Source: Persicaria tinctoria (lineage: Eukaryota > Streptophyta > Magnoliopsida > Caryophyllales > Polygonaceae). From it: a stretch of DNA of 64,000 nucleotides. The stretch lies in contig JBANSL010000007.1 of assembly GCA_037127255.1 (NCBI GenBank), positions 67,606,038-67,670,037 on the forward strand, given 5' to 3'. How positions within the stretch are numbered: position 1 is the stretch's first letter; each line of letters begins with the position of its first letter. Under the pieces are notes generated by a model. The model was not told where the DNA came from and made no database searches. It was given only the letters and a program-made list of their open reading frames with translations. Made by a program: the position numbers and the translations under genes. Positions 24,491 through 35,607 of this stretch are shown piece by piece.

Positions 24491-25203
24491 CCCACTATTT
24501 CCTCTTAACATTTTTTTTACTTAGGATATCAAAATTGCAATTTTCTTTCCAGATATCCTGGAGGATCACCTTTAGATTCATTTTTCCTTCGGTGTTTATC
24601 GGATTTCCGATAATATTTTATAGCTATTGTTTTTTTTTCCTTATTTTAGATTGTTTTTACCGATAATAGTTTTGATTGTTTATCGGATTTCCGATCATTT
24701 TTTGCAGAATGTGTTTTCATATTTCTCATAAGATCATCTATAGATAACTTTTTTAAGGTTATTTCATATTTCAATATGTGCTTTCACCATATACTTATAA
24801 TTGATAGTATCTTCATCCACTTCTGTTTTGTTTTACAACTACGTATATATCTTAGTTTGTGTTAAATTAATTTATGTTTTCTTGAAATTTGCCGTTTATT
24901 TGGTAGTTTGTAGCTATTATAGACCAGTATATAGTAATGATTAATCCATATCAACTAACCCCTAATTTACATCTTCGTATCATTATACGATTATGTAAGT
25001 GGGGTAATATTTTGTTTTTTCGCATTTTTTTTATGCAGATTCATTTTTCCTTCCGTATTTATCGGATTTCTGACAATATTTTATACCTTTGTTTTTTCCA
25101 TATTTTCCGATTCGACTGTTATTTGTTTTTTATATAATTGTGCGACGAACCCATAGCTTTGTCATTTTGAACATATAATCATGTCGGTTAATTTGTTGAT
25201 TAT

Positions 25204-25910
25204 AAATGTTATAATGTCTAATTATTTATTAAAATTAATCATTTATAATTATTTGAAAATAAATAAATTTAACAAAAGGAGAAAATCAAGAGATTTCATA
25301 AATAATATTATAGCAGCCACGAAAGATACACGTGGTGGCCTCACATTGAAAGTGTCACGTGATAGCCATTCACTCAACATACCCCATATATATTTAAAAT
25401 ATTGAAGTTTTTATTACTTAAACTATTGAATTTGTTGACCAAATTCTCCAAATTTGCAAATTATTTTTTAATCCAAAATTCTTTAAAATCGGAAAATAAT
25501 AGGTCAATATATTTTTTAATAAATTTATCCATGAATTTTTAACCAATGATTTGAAACACATAACAACGAGATTTGTTTGAATTAATAAATTAATAATATT
25601 TAAACAATTTGTTTATTGATTTTTTTTGCCAAGATATTTGAGGATTCCATGATACTCGAATATTTAAAAATTGAAACTAACTAACATAAGTTGGAATGAT
25701 ACTGTATTAAATAAAATAAAATTTGTCTAATGATATTTAATTTATATTTTTATATCAATAATCAATAGACTATTAAAAAATCCTTTGAATTACTGGATAT
25801 GCAAAATCATGCATGATCCTAACATCCTTATCTTAATCAATATATTTGTTTAATCAATATATTGATTAAGATATTAACTTTTTTTTTATTCGTTTTTAAA
25901 AATAATACTA
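25204..25910. other. AT-rich non-coding DNA
   Basis: I see no gene. 25318-25375 has CACGTGGTGG- and GTCACGTG-like words resembling those at the start of the duplicated unit upstream. Confidence 0.4.
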
Positions 25911-26139
25911 CCTTCGTCTCAAAATAACTGTAGTTTTAGTTTTGGCACGTTCTTGAAGAATGATAAAAACTATATAAAATATCAATGATTTTACTAATTT
26001 ACAAAAATAATTTCATATTTAATACAATTATCTACAAAATTATTTTAAAAAATTATGCAAATAATTGATATTTTATAGAGTTTTTAGCTTCTTAAAAAAC
26101 GTGTTAAAAAGTCAAACAACATGTTTTGTGAGACGGAGA
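25911..26139. mobile_element. Stowaway-like (Tc1/mariner) MITE
   Basis: Almost the whole 229 bp folds back on itself. The left arm CCTTCGTCTCAAAATAA and the right arm, whose complement starts TCTCCGTCTCACAAAA, continue as inverted copies through ACTATATAAAATATCAAT and its partner. TA flanks both ends (25909-25910 and 26140-26141). It has no coding capacity. Confidence 0.8.
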
Positions 26140-26141
26140 TA

Positions 26142-26905
26142 TGACGATGCCATAGAAAATAGGCTATATAATAAACACGGGATATTACATCATAAATGGG
26201 TCACCCAATGCAAAAGGACGGTCGGTCCCATCATTAACGCATAACGAGCAAAATGCCCAACCAGACCCGGAGAACTAGGCTTAGCACTCCCTATATCTAT
26301 TAACCTTTATTTCCATTGCGAATCAAAGCCAGTATAGGAATAAGAGCTAACTCTCCCTTGTATCTCGATTGGCTTCCGAAGACCTAGCAAGCAACTCGCT
26401 GGCTCAAGCACCTCACCTCTAATGGCTCCACGTGTGTTGTCTATGCCCCTACGCATGTGGGCATGTGCTACACGTGTCCTATATAGAACCACGAGGTTGC
26501 TAGCCAGCTGCTCGCTTAGTCCCCCTATAAATAAGAAAAGCACAAGAGCTCTGATTACCTCTCGGACTTAAAACCCCCGGAGTTGAGTTCTGGAGATCCT
26601 CGGTCGGAGAAGAACGTTCCTAGAGATAACAACCTCGCCAAACTTCCTCCGCTAGACGACGATTGAACAGTAAAACATAAAGTCATCGCGAGTCAAACTC
26701 ATAACCCTCGTCGCTTGGACAAATAAGATCACAATCTGATCACCGCCCTATCAAGCTAAGGCTTGCAGGTATTCTAAAAGTATTATGTCGTCACAAGTGA
26801 GGTAATAAGTATAGGCGAAATCTCACGAACGCTTCAGTGCCGATATCATTAGGTATGCAATTTTTCCTACCATGTACTAACCAAAAGTGTCAGTAACCGA
26901 AATGG
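26142..26905. other. Non-coding, moderately GC-rich block
   Basis: I see no recognised gene or clear element ends. Words such as CCTATATAGAACC and CCCCTATAAATAAGAAAAG (about 26521-26540) could be promoter-like. A retrotransposon LTR remnant is possible, but no second copy is in the window. Confidence 0.35.
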
Positions 26906-26913
26906 TTTGTACC

Positions 26914-27948
26914 TAGGCAAATGGTACGAAATTTACCATACCAACCACAAACCACAAATTTTGGTAACCACACTTGTGGTAACCACCGTGGTGGTAACCA
27001 CGTAATTGTGGTATGGTAATAGTAATGGAGTATGAAATACCATGATTACCATGGTTACCGAGTATATATATAATTTTTTTTATTTTATTAGTTTTTACCC
27101 GTAAGGCTTTATGTTTTAACTTTTAACTTTTTATTTTGTGTTAATTAATTTAATTTGACCTATATATAAACAGATTCTTTACTGGAAATTAAAGCGGCAA
27201 CCCTAGCAGAGTAGCAGCCCTAGTGCTCTTCAGTCTTCGAAATCGTTCAAGTGGCAGCCCTAGTCTCTCTGTTGAGGCCGTTCGAGGATTCTGAGGCAGT
27301 TCAAGCCAAGGGTCGCCCTCACTTGCTCTCTCAAGTCTCAATAGCTCGTCGTAGTTCAATCGGAAGGAGCGGTGGCGCCGAAAGGATTGTACAAGGTAGA
27401 GGGTTATTTAGCCATAGGCCGGTTGGCACTCAGGGAACCGTTGTTGTTGCCGAAGGAGGGATTCTTTCACATGGGACGAGTGGTAAGTCTTTGAGTCTTT
27501 CGATTTGTTTCAATCTGAAATTGCTTGATGAACGATGTCGATTTGTTTGAATTTGTACGTTTCAAGTCTCAATTGCTCTTTCGATTTGTTTTTATTCAGG
27601 TGGACCTCCAAGTCAAACGAGCTCTTCTCCATCTATTCATTCCGAGCCCGTGTTGCATGGTGAACCTGTTGATATGTAGCCTTCACACACTAATGGTGCT
27701 CCCATAAATGTGCAACCCTCTCAAACATCCCCGGAGGTTGGGAAGAAACGAAAAGAGCCATCTATTTGAACTTTCATCAAGCGGTACCCATGGTAATATA
27801 CCGATGGTAACCATAAGTCGTGGTTACCACATATGTGGTAACCACGACTTGTGGTTGGTACGTGGTATAAAATTTTACGTACCACCAGTTGGTGGTTGGT
27901 ACGTGGTAATAACCATTTTTTGGTAGTTACCGTACCATGCCAACCCTA
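26914..27948. mobile_element. Non-autonomous hAT transposon
   Basis: A perfect 8-bp target duplication TTTGTACC lies at 26906-26913 and 27949-27956. The ends start TAGGCAAATGGTACG and finish CATGCCAACCCTA, which are imperfect inverted repeats of the hAT type (TAGGG...GGTACGG). Both subterminal zones are packed with GGTAACCAC/GTGGTTACC palindromic words. The middle holds a remnant open frame (27251-27550, then after a possible intron 27601-27770). Its end (KKRKEPS) resembles the region before the BED finger of plant hAT transposases; the catalytic part is missing. Confidence 0.88.
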
Positions 27949-27956
27949 TTTGTACC

Positions 27957-28290
27957 GAAATGGATCGATTATCGAACGTCGGTACCGTGGTAACCAATAG
28001 CACAAATTTCAATAATCATTTATGTTTTATAATCTGTGGTAACCGATGGTACCAATGGTACCGTCGGTGCCGATGGTAGGAATTAGGGACATTTAGGGAA
28101 TATTATATATATAAGCGGTACCACGATATATATTTGAGTTTCATTACCGTGTACCGTACCAATAGAGATCGGTACCCAGATTTCGTTTACCAATTTTTTT
28201 CGACTATCGACGACTTGGTACCAAAGTTCTGTTCATACGGATGGTAAACGATTGGTACGGTAATTTAATTACCACCGCCTAGCCCTAATA
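27957..28290. repeat. Second block of GGTACC/GGTAACC palindromes, possible outer hAT end
   Basis: Just outside the hAT element the same kind of words continue (GGTACCGTGGTAACC, GGTACCAATGGTACC). They end in ACCACCGCCTAGCCCTA at about 28287, which would be a hAT-type right end. A matching left end could be the TAGGTATGC near 26852. If so, the 26914-27948 element inserted into an older relative. No clear 8-bp duplication was found for this outer element. Confidence 0.4.
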
Positions 28291-28745
28291 TATATCTTTT
28301 CCTCCATTAATTTTATGGTATTGCCATTTACCAAGCTAAAAGGTTAGTTTTAAATGAATTTAATGATTTGTTGTTTATTGTATATATGTACACATAAAAG
28401 TATCAAACACAACTTTTTCCTTCTCAACCCAAACCGTACTCTCTTTCCAAAATATCTTCTCCGCCATTTTTGGTGTTGGTGTTATATAATTAAGGTCAGT
28501 ATAAGTTTAATGATTTCATTTTATTTATTGTTGTTATTGAATATATTTATTGTTATTGTATATATTTATCTATACTATCTATAAAAGAGTGAACTCCTCC
28601 AATGAACAGTAACTCACCGCTGTTAATTAACTCCGTCAAACTTAAAAATTTCATATACACACGGTGACTCTTTTTACCTTTTCTATGACGCTTCCCAGTT
28701 CGACCTCTTCTCTTCCATTCCCTAATCTGATCTGCTGCACCTTTC

Positions 28746-29150
28746 TTGTTGTCGCCGTCGCCTCCTGATTTTGCCACCTCCGAGTTCGTGGAATCCGTCG
28801 CCCCTATTTCTTTCAACCACCGCGGCACCGCCTACTCTCTACTCCCTCGATGTTGTTCTGTTTCCCATCTCTCTCCTGACATTCCGGGTTCCGTCAGCGT
28901 CATCCTTCTCCTCCTCCCAAGCCGTTGCCCCTCTCCTCTACAAACCCCAGCCCATTCCGTTTGGCTCTCTCACTTATTAAGACTCCAATATCCTCCATTA
29001 GTAGGTTTACATATTTTCTGGTGTTCTTCTATTCAATTTGTTGCAGTATTCATCCTTAATTCTCCTTTTCTTGCAGTATTCGATTTGGGTGTTTCGATTC
29101 ATCCTATGAATCGACGATGGCGGAGGTTAATTTGGGGTTGAGACTTGATT
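28746..29150 (+). other. GC-rich leader-like segment in the Helitron
   Basis: A C/T-rich stretch is open in two frames and followed by ATGGCGGAGG at about 29117. It may be a captured 5' leader and first exon of the cyclin-derived fragment, but no recognisable cyclin residues are present here. Confidence 0.3.
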
Positions 29151-29405
29151 CTTTCAAAGGTATTTACTATATTGTTCTTTGAATTGAACTAGGAAATCAA
29201 TTTGGGTTTGACTTAGGTTTATGATGTTGGAATTAGGGTTTCAATTTGGGGTTATGATTTGCCAATTAGGGTTATGAATTATGTTGAAATTTGGGTTTGA
29301 TTTGGAATTAGGTTTTCATTAATTGCTTGTTTGGATTGCTCATTCCTGTGTTTGGGTTGTGTGTTGATGTTTTGGGGTTTGTCTGTGAACTAAATTTGGC
29401 TTCAG

Positions 29406-29508
29406 GTTGAGGAGAGTAAGTATTTGTTTGAGACTATGACGCTTCTGAGGATGGATATTTTGGTACTGCCTACACTTAAATGGAAGATTAACCCTGTTAC
29501 ACCACAAG
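29406..29508 (+). pseudogene. D-type cyclin fragment, first block
   Basis: After a TTCAG acceptor the frame reads VEESKYLFETMTLLRMDILV and ends KWKINPVTP. This is the plant CYCD3-type cyclin-box segment (VE-S-Y-FE-KTI-RME-LVL-TLKWKM-PVTP). It is a captured exon piece, not a functional gene. Confidence 0.8.
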
Positions 29509-29663
29509 TAGAGGCTTGGATTAAAGCACCAGTTTTGTTGGGACTTTATCAGGAGATGTGAGATGGGGCGTTAGCTACCTTCTCTGGTAAGCTCAATCTA
29601 AAAAACACCAGTTATTGTTAGGGTATAAATGAACTTTCCGACGTGAGATTTTGCCTTAAGATT

Positions 29664-29867
29664 GCGATTTCTGGATGTGCTGATGTTAGATTCATGGCTT
29701 ATCTACCTTTAGTGGTGGTTGCTGTCTCAATATTGCATGTTATCAATAGAGTTGAGCCCTCCATCGAAGAGGAGTACCAATGCCAACTGTTCGGTATTCT
29801 TGGAGTTGACAAGGTGTGCAAAGTCGACCCACATTGTCTCGTAAATCTTTTTTGTCTGCGACATTGA
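29664..29867 (+). pseudogene. D-type cyclin fragment, C-terminal cyclin fold
   Basis: The frame includes YLPLVVVAVSILHVINRVEP and EEEYQCQLFGILGVDK. These match the C-terminal cyclin domain of CYCD3-like proteins (YLPSVLA-A-MLHVI-EP-EYQ-QL-GIL). About 90 residues between this block and the previous one are missing or unrecognisable, so the source gene was captured in part or has decayed. Confidence 0.75.
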
Positions 29868-30242
29868 GCTTTTTTTAGTAGGTGATTTGATAAAGCACAG
29901 GTTTTGATCAGAGTTTCTCAAGAGTTTCGTTTGTAGTTTCGTGTTCATATTATAGAAGTGATGGCTTAAATCCTTTTTTTTAATCCATTTTAGTGCTGAA
30001 TATAGGAATGTGATGAATTCTACTGTTTATCGAGAAATATTGATGAACCATTCTCTTTCTGATTCTTGTCAGTTTAGGCAAGTCAAAGGATTTTTTATCT
30101 TTAGGCATAATTGCTTAAATCCCATTTAATATGGGAAAAAGATATGTAGGTGATGGTTTTAGGAAACACCTTGATGTTTTTGTGCATTTACCCCTAATTC
30201 TTTCTTTGCTTTCATCCGATGAAACATATTGGATGCAATTTT

Positions 30243-30330
30243 GATCTTGGAGTTGAACTATGTCAGCTGTCATGGTGAGAATCAAGATCGGTAGATCTTG
30301 GAGTTGAACTATGTCAGCTGTCCTGGTTTT
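30243..30330. repeat. Short tandem duplication, unit 56 bp
   Basis: TCTTGGAGTTGAACTATGTC with AGCTGTC following occurs at about 30243 and again about 50-56 bp later. It is non-coding. Confidence 0.8.
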
Positions 30331-30450
30331 TCAGAAACCAGATCACCTTCTCAAACGCAATAGTCCGATCAACTCAGGCATATTTCATTCTTATACTATA
30401 TATATACTATATATGGAGCCAATTGAAAGATATCCAAAGGCCTTAAAATT

Positions 30451-30932
30451 CGTCGTCCTCTTTCTCCCAGGATGATCTTCGGGACTCCACCCCACCTCCT
30501 GCCGACGACTCCAAATCAGACAGCGCAACCGGTGGCAGGGACTCCTCCGATTGGGACGAGTTCGGTGACACTGACTCCAAATCCGTGGAGGAGCTTGACC
30601 TTGGGACATGGCGACCTGTACTGGAGATCGAATCGAACTCCAATTTCCAGTAGAAGACTCATGTCGAGGCTTTGTACTATTTGAGAGTGTCGAATATGGT
30701 GGAGTCTGTGAGCCCGGGTGATCCGAGGATGATGGCAGAAGTTGGTTTGCAGATCGAGGAAGCGGCAAGGGAAGGTTATCGGAACGCGAGATATGTGCTA
30801 GGGTTTTTCTATCGAATGAGGATTGGAAGGAAGAGGAATAAGGCAAAGGCTTTTCTTTATCATCGTTTCATGGCCGAAGGAGGGAATTTGTAGTCTAAAA
30901 TGGAGATGGCCCCCACCTACGCTAGGCAAGAG
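30451..30932 (+). pseudogene. HRD3/SEL1L-like first-exon fragment
   Basis: The acidic start SSDWDEFGDTDSK leads into LGTWRPV, YYLRVSNMVES, then a Sel1-like repeat (ARYVLGFFYRMRIGRKRNK and KAFLYHRFMAEGGN) and TYARQE at a GTATGC donor (30933). This order matches the N-terminal exon of plant HRD3A/SEL1L, the ER-associated degradation scaffold, where AKYALGFLY-RNKAKAFLYH-FAAEGGN is typical. TAG codons at about 30653 and 30892 inactivate it. The intron donor is retained, so capture was from genomic DNA rather than cDNA. Confidence 0.82.
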
Positions 30933-33230
30933 GTATGCAATTACTAATTTTTTTTCATCTGATCTTTGATTATGTTTTCAATTTCTGTCAAATTAAGAAC
31001 GTTTGCTGCTTAAGTTGGCATTAAGGTAAATGATTACTTATTCGTCATGTGTTATCTTTTTAGGATTAGTGCGGAGCTTTCCTCTTTGAGAAAGCGTATA
31101 CGGCTTGAAACCGCACAGTTTCAATTCAATTGTTATCCTTCATGTTTATTACCGCCTTGGTCTATATTCAAATTTTTTTAAGGAATTGGATGTTCTTTGT
31201 GGTTGCTCAGCTCTTAATTTTTGGTTGTTGTTGTTGTTGTTGTTGTTGGTTTCTATTGGAGTAGATTGAGTTTGCTGGCTCGATTTTGCAGCATGGAAAT
31301 TGGGTTTTCATATTACTGATTCCTATATTCTAACCTAAGGAATTCAAATTATTCAATTGACAAGATCCAGGAGTTTGAATAGGTGAATTGTTCTGTATAC
31401 ATGTATGCTTATTGGTGGAGCTAATTGACAAGATCCAGGAGTTTGTTTCAATGTTGTCATGGTGGATTATGGAGGTAAATTCAATTTTGCACATGGTCTT
31501 CCTCATGCTTACCCTTTTCCCTCCAGTCTTTTATATTATTTTATATCTAAATAATATAAGTTCTTAAACTTAACCCGCCGCTTGCACTCTAGCTGGTTCA
31601 AGGAATATCAGCCAAATAATGACTTAATTTATAAATTGCTGATAAAATGTTCCATTGTGTTTTGCGTTTAGTGTGATAAAATAATCAATAATGGATTTCT
31701 TATTGGTGAATGTGCTTTGTTATGAAAAGAAAGAGCTCCAAACATAAAAACTTTGTTTAGTGCACTCTTCTCAAAGATATATGAATCATCTGGGGTTATG
31801 ACTTATGACAGAGGGGGGAGGAGAAGAACCTGGAGGAGTCTAAGTGTTTCTTGATACTTACCCACATCTGACAGATTAGAGGTGATTGGGAGATGATTTG
31901 CCGTACTTAAAAAAGAAGATGAAAATATAGATTAGTACAGTACTTCCCAATCGATCGAGTCTTTGGTGGAGAATTCCCCATATATTCAACACAAATTTCA
32001 ACCGAGGAGAAATGCCCCTTATATAAAATTCTAATTGCAAATGTAGGATTCATGTTTTTTTTCTTAATACTAATAGAGCATGTTGCTTTTATTCGTATGA
32101 TTCAACATTGCATCCAGTCATGTACTTGTCGTCAAGATGTTTCCAATTTCTGATGTTTCCTATGCTGCTATGCCGGTTTTGAGGGTAGAGTAGAGATGGG
32201 AGTTGGAAGACGATGTCTTGGTTTGTCAATTATTTTTTATATTTTGTTCTACGTGGATGCATGAGTGATATAATATAATTCATTTGATCCTGGCTTTTAG
32301 TTTTGCCGTTCATTTTTGTGTAATTTATCATCTCCTGCCTGTTGCTTTTTTATACATAGTTTTTTTTTATATAGATTTTGTTACCTGAGATTTTAAGCTA
32401 CAGTTCTTAGCAGTCGAATTGGGCGCGCACACACACACATTTCTGCTGTAGAACTGGAGTTCAGTTTTAGTCTATACATTAATTTTGGTGCATTTCCTTT
32501 CATGTATCATTTCAGAGTTCAGTTTTAGTCTATCCATTATTTTTGGTGCATTTCCTTTCATGTAGCATTTAAATTGGAAGTTTTGCATGAAGCATGCCCT
32601 TGTGCTGTTTATCTAACAATGCGTGCTCTAAAAATACTACCCAGTGCTGCTCACCATGACCGTCATGTAAGAAGCCACATCAAATATGTACATATTCATC
32701 TGCACACTCAAGTCATGTTGTTGAGGCATCAACTCTGAAGAGGAGTCTAGATAATACCGAAAGCTTGCATCTTTTTTAGTTTATGGTTTAAGTGCATTGG
32801 TGTCTGTCGCATTGAGCACAGCTGGACTTTCTTTGTCAGATGAGGTATCATGGATCTGGTCACATTATCAGGCGCATTGCACTGAATTTTTTAAATAGAT
32901 GTTTCTTTCATACAAGTTACTATATGGTTGCTGCTTGTCTGGTGACCCTTCTATCAGCTTGAAGATAATAAGCACACAATTTAAGTGTTTGGCAGGTGAT
33001 TTAGATAGACTAAAGGTCTTATTTGATTTGTTTGGCTCAATTTGAGCAATTTGAGGTTTAGGGTTCTTTGTTATTGTATTGAACCTGAAAGCATTGATCC
33101 AAATACCTTAAAATTCGCTATTGTAATTCTTGCTATTGATTTTGTTTTACATTTGTAAACGAGCTCTATTGCGCTCCGAAATATGACTTGCGAGGCTTTT
33201 AATTGTATTATGTATAGAATGCGAATATGA
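30933..33230. other. Helitron interior, non-coding
   Basis: This is 2.3 kb without a recognised exon. It holds a (TTG)n run near 31225-31248, the repeated phrase ATTGACAAGATCCAGGAGTT (about 31355 and 31425), and a tandem duplication near 32457-32570 built on TTCAGTTTTAGTCTAT and TTTGGTGCATTTCC. It may be introns of captured genes. Confidence 0.5.
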
Positions 33231-33266
33231 TAAAACCGCGCACGAATGCGCGCGGTTCTTGCCTAG

Positions 33267-34330
33267 TATATATAAACATAGGATGTTTAGAGGAGAATTT
33301 GGGGATTGTGATTTTTGTAAAGATTTATATGTCATGGCAAGAAATTGTTGCACATTTTGGTACAGATTTGTGTATGACCCAAATGAATTTGTTTGAAATT
33401 TTGGCGGAGATTGAGATTTTTTATATATGTTAATTTGTTTGATATTTTTTTTAAAGATTTATACACGCATTTGCACTATTTTGCTTGTCGTTCGATCATG
33501 TTTTGTCCCATTATATTGGATTTTCATGTGAAGGTTTTTAATGATGGAGTCACTAGAGCCTATCAAATGACATGTTATTTTTTTCATTGGTTCTAGTTTT
33601 TCTCCCACCGAGTTTTTTTATGTGAGGTTTTTAATGAGACAATTTTATAATATAAGTGAATTTGATCCGAGTGTATTATAATATTATTTTATTGGTTACG
33701 AGTAAACCGTTAGAAATCTTGATTTTGTTTCTAAACTCATATATATTTAAAACCCTAATGAAAATATCAGTTCATTCTCTTTTTTTTTCTCTCTCTTTCT
33801 CGTTTGCTTTATCATATATATATATAAAATTCACTGCAAAAAATATAGTTATATGTTTTTTTTTAATGTATGTTTTTTCTCTCTCTTTCTCATTTTTAAT
33901 GTATGTTTTTTTTTACATGAAGACAATGGGTGTGTATGGGACACATTTTAACAACTTAAAAGCCGTTAAAATGGGGAGTTTATTTTTTTAACCATGTATA
34001 TGGAGGTAGTTTTTTTTGGAAAATTGTGTTGAAATTTGATGTTAAAAAAAAACTACTTATTGTAGCTTTTTACATATTTATATTGTTTATTTGGTTTGAA
34101 AGTACCATAATACCCCTAATAATAACCAAATAAACACCACTTTTTTTTTTACAAATAAACACTTTTTCATCCCATACAGAGTTTACATATTTTTCATAAA
34201 ATTTTAACTATTTTTACCAACAGTTTATAAATTTTATCTTGTTTATAATTTTAGTCGGTTTATTAACCCCATCCCATGCCAACCCAATATGAAATATTGC
34301 AGTTTTGTTTACCCGAAGATGATTAAATAA
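33267..34330. other. AT-rich non-coding flank
   Basis: No gene or element was recognised. Poly-T and CT microsatellite-like stretches lie near 33780-33920. Confidence 0.45.
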
Positions 34331-34343
34331 CGGGCCTCATATT

Positions 34344-34440
34344 TGCATGGCCAATTTTTCGCCATCGGCACGATGCCGGTGCCGAGCTCCCCACTCGGCA
34401 ATAGGTGTTGTCGGTGCCAGACTCCCAGGTCGGCAGAGGA
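34344..34440 (+). repeat. Left terminal inverted repeat of the MULE
   Basis: It pairs with 55610-55701 in inverted orientation. It is GC-rich and built from repeated GCCGAGCTCCC...CGGCA words that continue inward to about 34640. Confidence 0.8.
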
Positions 34441-34655
34441 TGAGAGGACTCTGCAGCTTTTGCAGGCACGCCTTGTCACCTCACTTGACGCCCCGTCACA
34501 TCCTGTCGCCCACTGACGCCGATGACGAGCTCCGAATCCGGCAGGGTCACATCATCGTCAGGCCTGCAAAGCTGCAGGGAATCTGCAGCTTTACGGTCAA
34601 TCCCTAGCGGTGCCGCTGCCGAGCTCCCGGATCGGCAATGGTGGCGGCGACTTAT

Positions 34656-34662
34656 TATAAAA
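34656..34662 (+). promoter_or_regulatory. TATA box of the PMD gene
   Basis: TATAAAA lies about 30 bp upstream of a run that ends in CACTTTGTGCACTATAC, and 122 bp before the ATG at 34784. It sits at the inner edge of the terminal-repeat zone, as expected for a MULE end-borne promoter. Confidence 0.55.
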
Positions 34663-34925
34663 GGAGGGAGCCCCGCCCTCACTTTGTGCACTATACACAC
34701 ACCACTCACCCACCTCTTACCCCGCAGATCTTCTAGGAAGCTTGTTGGAGCGTTCGGTAGCCCAGAATCCCTTCTAAAGAGAAATGCCGAAGTTCAGAGG
34801 CTTGTTAGAGCGGTTTAGGCAAAGTTCGCGATCCTCTTCACCTCTTACCCCGCCTCCCGATGAGCGTGAGCCTTCACCACAACCCCCGCCGAATGATCCT
34901 AGAGCGCAAGCCACGTGCCGCCGAG

Positions 34926-35607
34926 GTAAGTAGAGATTTTATGTTAATTTTATGTTATTATTGGTAAACATTTAAATGAAATAAAGATAAAATGTATGGT
35001 ATAGTCGAGAGTCGAGATTTAATGGATTTTTTTAATGAAATTATAAAAGGAAATTAGATAAGGAATTTGGATAAAATTAGATATGGAATTTAGATAAAAT
35101 TAGATATGGAATTTTTAATGAATGAAAATGAGATATAGAATTTTTATTTCATGAAAATAGATATGGAATTAATAATGCATGAAAATTAGATATAGATATA
35201 TTCATGCATGGAAATTAGATATGGAATTCTTAATGCATGAAAATTACATATTGAATATTTATTGAATGAAAATGTAGATAGGGAATTTGTAATGCAATTA
35301 TGAAAGTAGATAATGTAGATTTATGTGGAATGTATAAAAACTCATTATTTACAAGGAATTAGATAATGTAATTATGGACAAATATGAAATTAGATAATGT
35401 AGATTTATAGGCAATTATGAAATTAGATAATGTAGATTTATGTGGAATTTATGAATTAAAAAAAATAGATATGGAATTGATGGAAATTAGATACATATAT
35501 ATCACATAGTGGATAAAAAATATACATTTAAATGGAAATTGGTAAAGATATGGAATTTAGATATGGAATTTATGTTAATATAATGGATATGAAATTTTAT
35601 AATGTAG
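34926..35607 (+). repeat. PMD intron 1 made of a degenerate AT-rich minisatellite
   Basis: Many copies of words like AAATTAGATATGGAATTT and AATGCATGAAAATTAGATAT fill the intron. Units are about 20-45 bp and irregular. The ends GTAAGTAG and AATGTAG fit splice sites. Confidence 0.75.

Larger units (their letters stand above)
21990..25203. repeat. Tandem duplication of ~1.3 kb, second copy holding a MITE
   Basis: Copy 1 runs about 21990-23312 and copy 2 about 23313-25203. Both start with TATCTAATATCTAA plus a word like AAAATGGGACACGTGGCGG, and both end with TGTGCGA(T/C)GAACCCA and TTAATTTGTTGATTATA. Copy 2 is longer mainly through the 483-bp MITE. Each copy contains one exon-like segment after a CTTGCAG acceptor. 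The start resembles Helitron 5' ends, but I found no Helitron 3' hairpin with CTAG, so the class stays open. Confidence 0.75.
28569..33266 (+). mobile_element. Non-autonomous Helitron with captured gene fragments
   Basis: The 5' end is TCTATACTATCTATAAAAG, preceded by A. The 3' end has the stem CCGCGC/GCGCGG (33236-33241 and 33250-33255), a 7-nt gap and CTAG at 33263-33266, followed by T. These are the hallmarks of Helitron insertion between A and T. It is 4,698 bp, with no Rep/helicase domain seen. It carries exon-intron pieces of at least two unrelated host genes, both on the plus strand, a common outcome of Helitron capture. Confidence 0.92.

Noticed and set aside
21990..25203. Calling the tandem units Helitrons
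   Set aside because: The 5' word is suggestive, but no 3' hairpin plus CTAG end was found for either unit, unlike the clear Helitron at 28569-33266.
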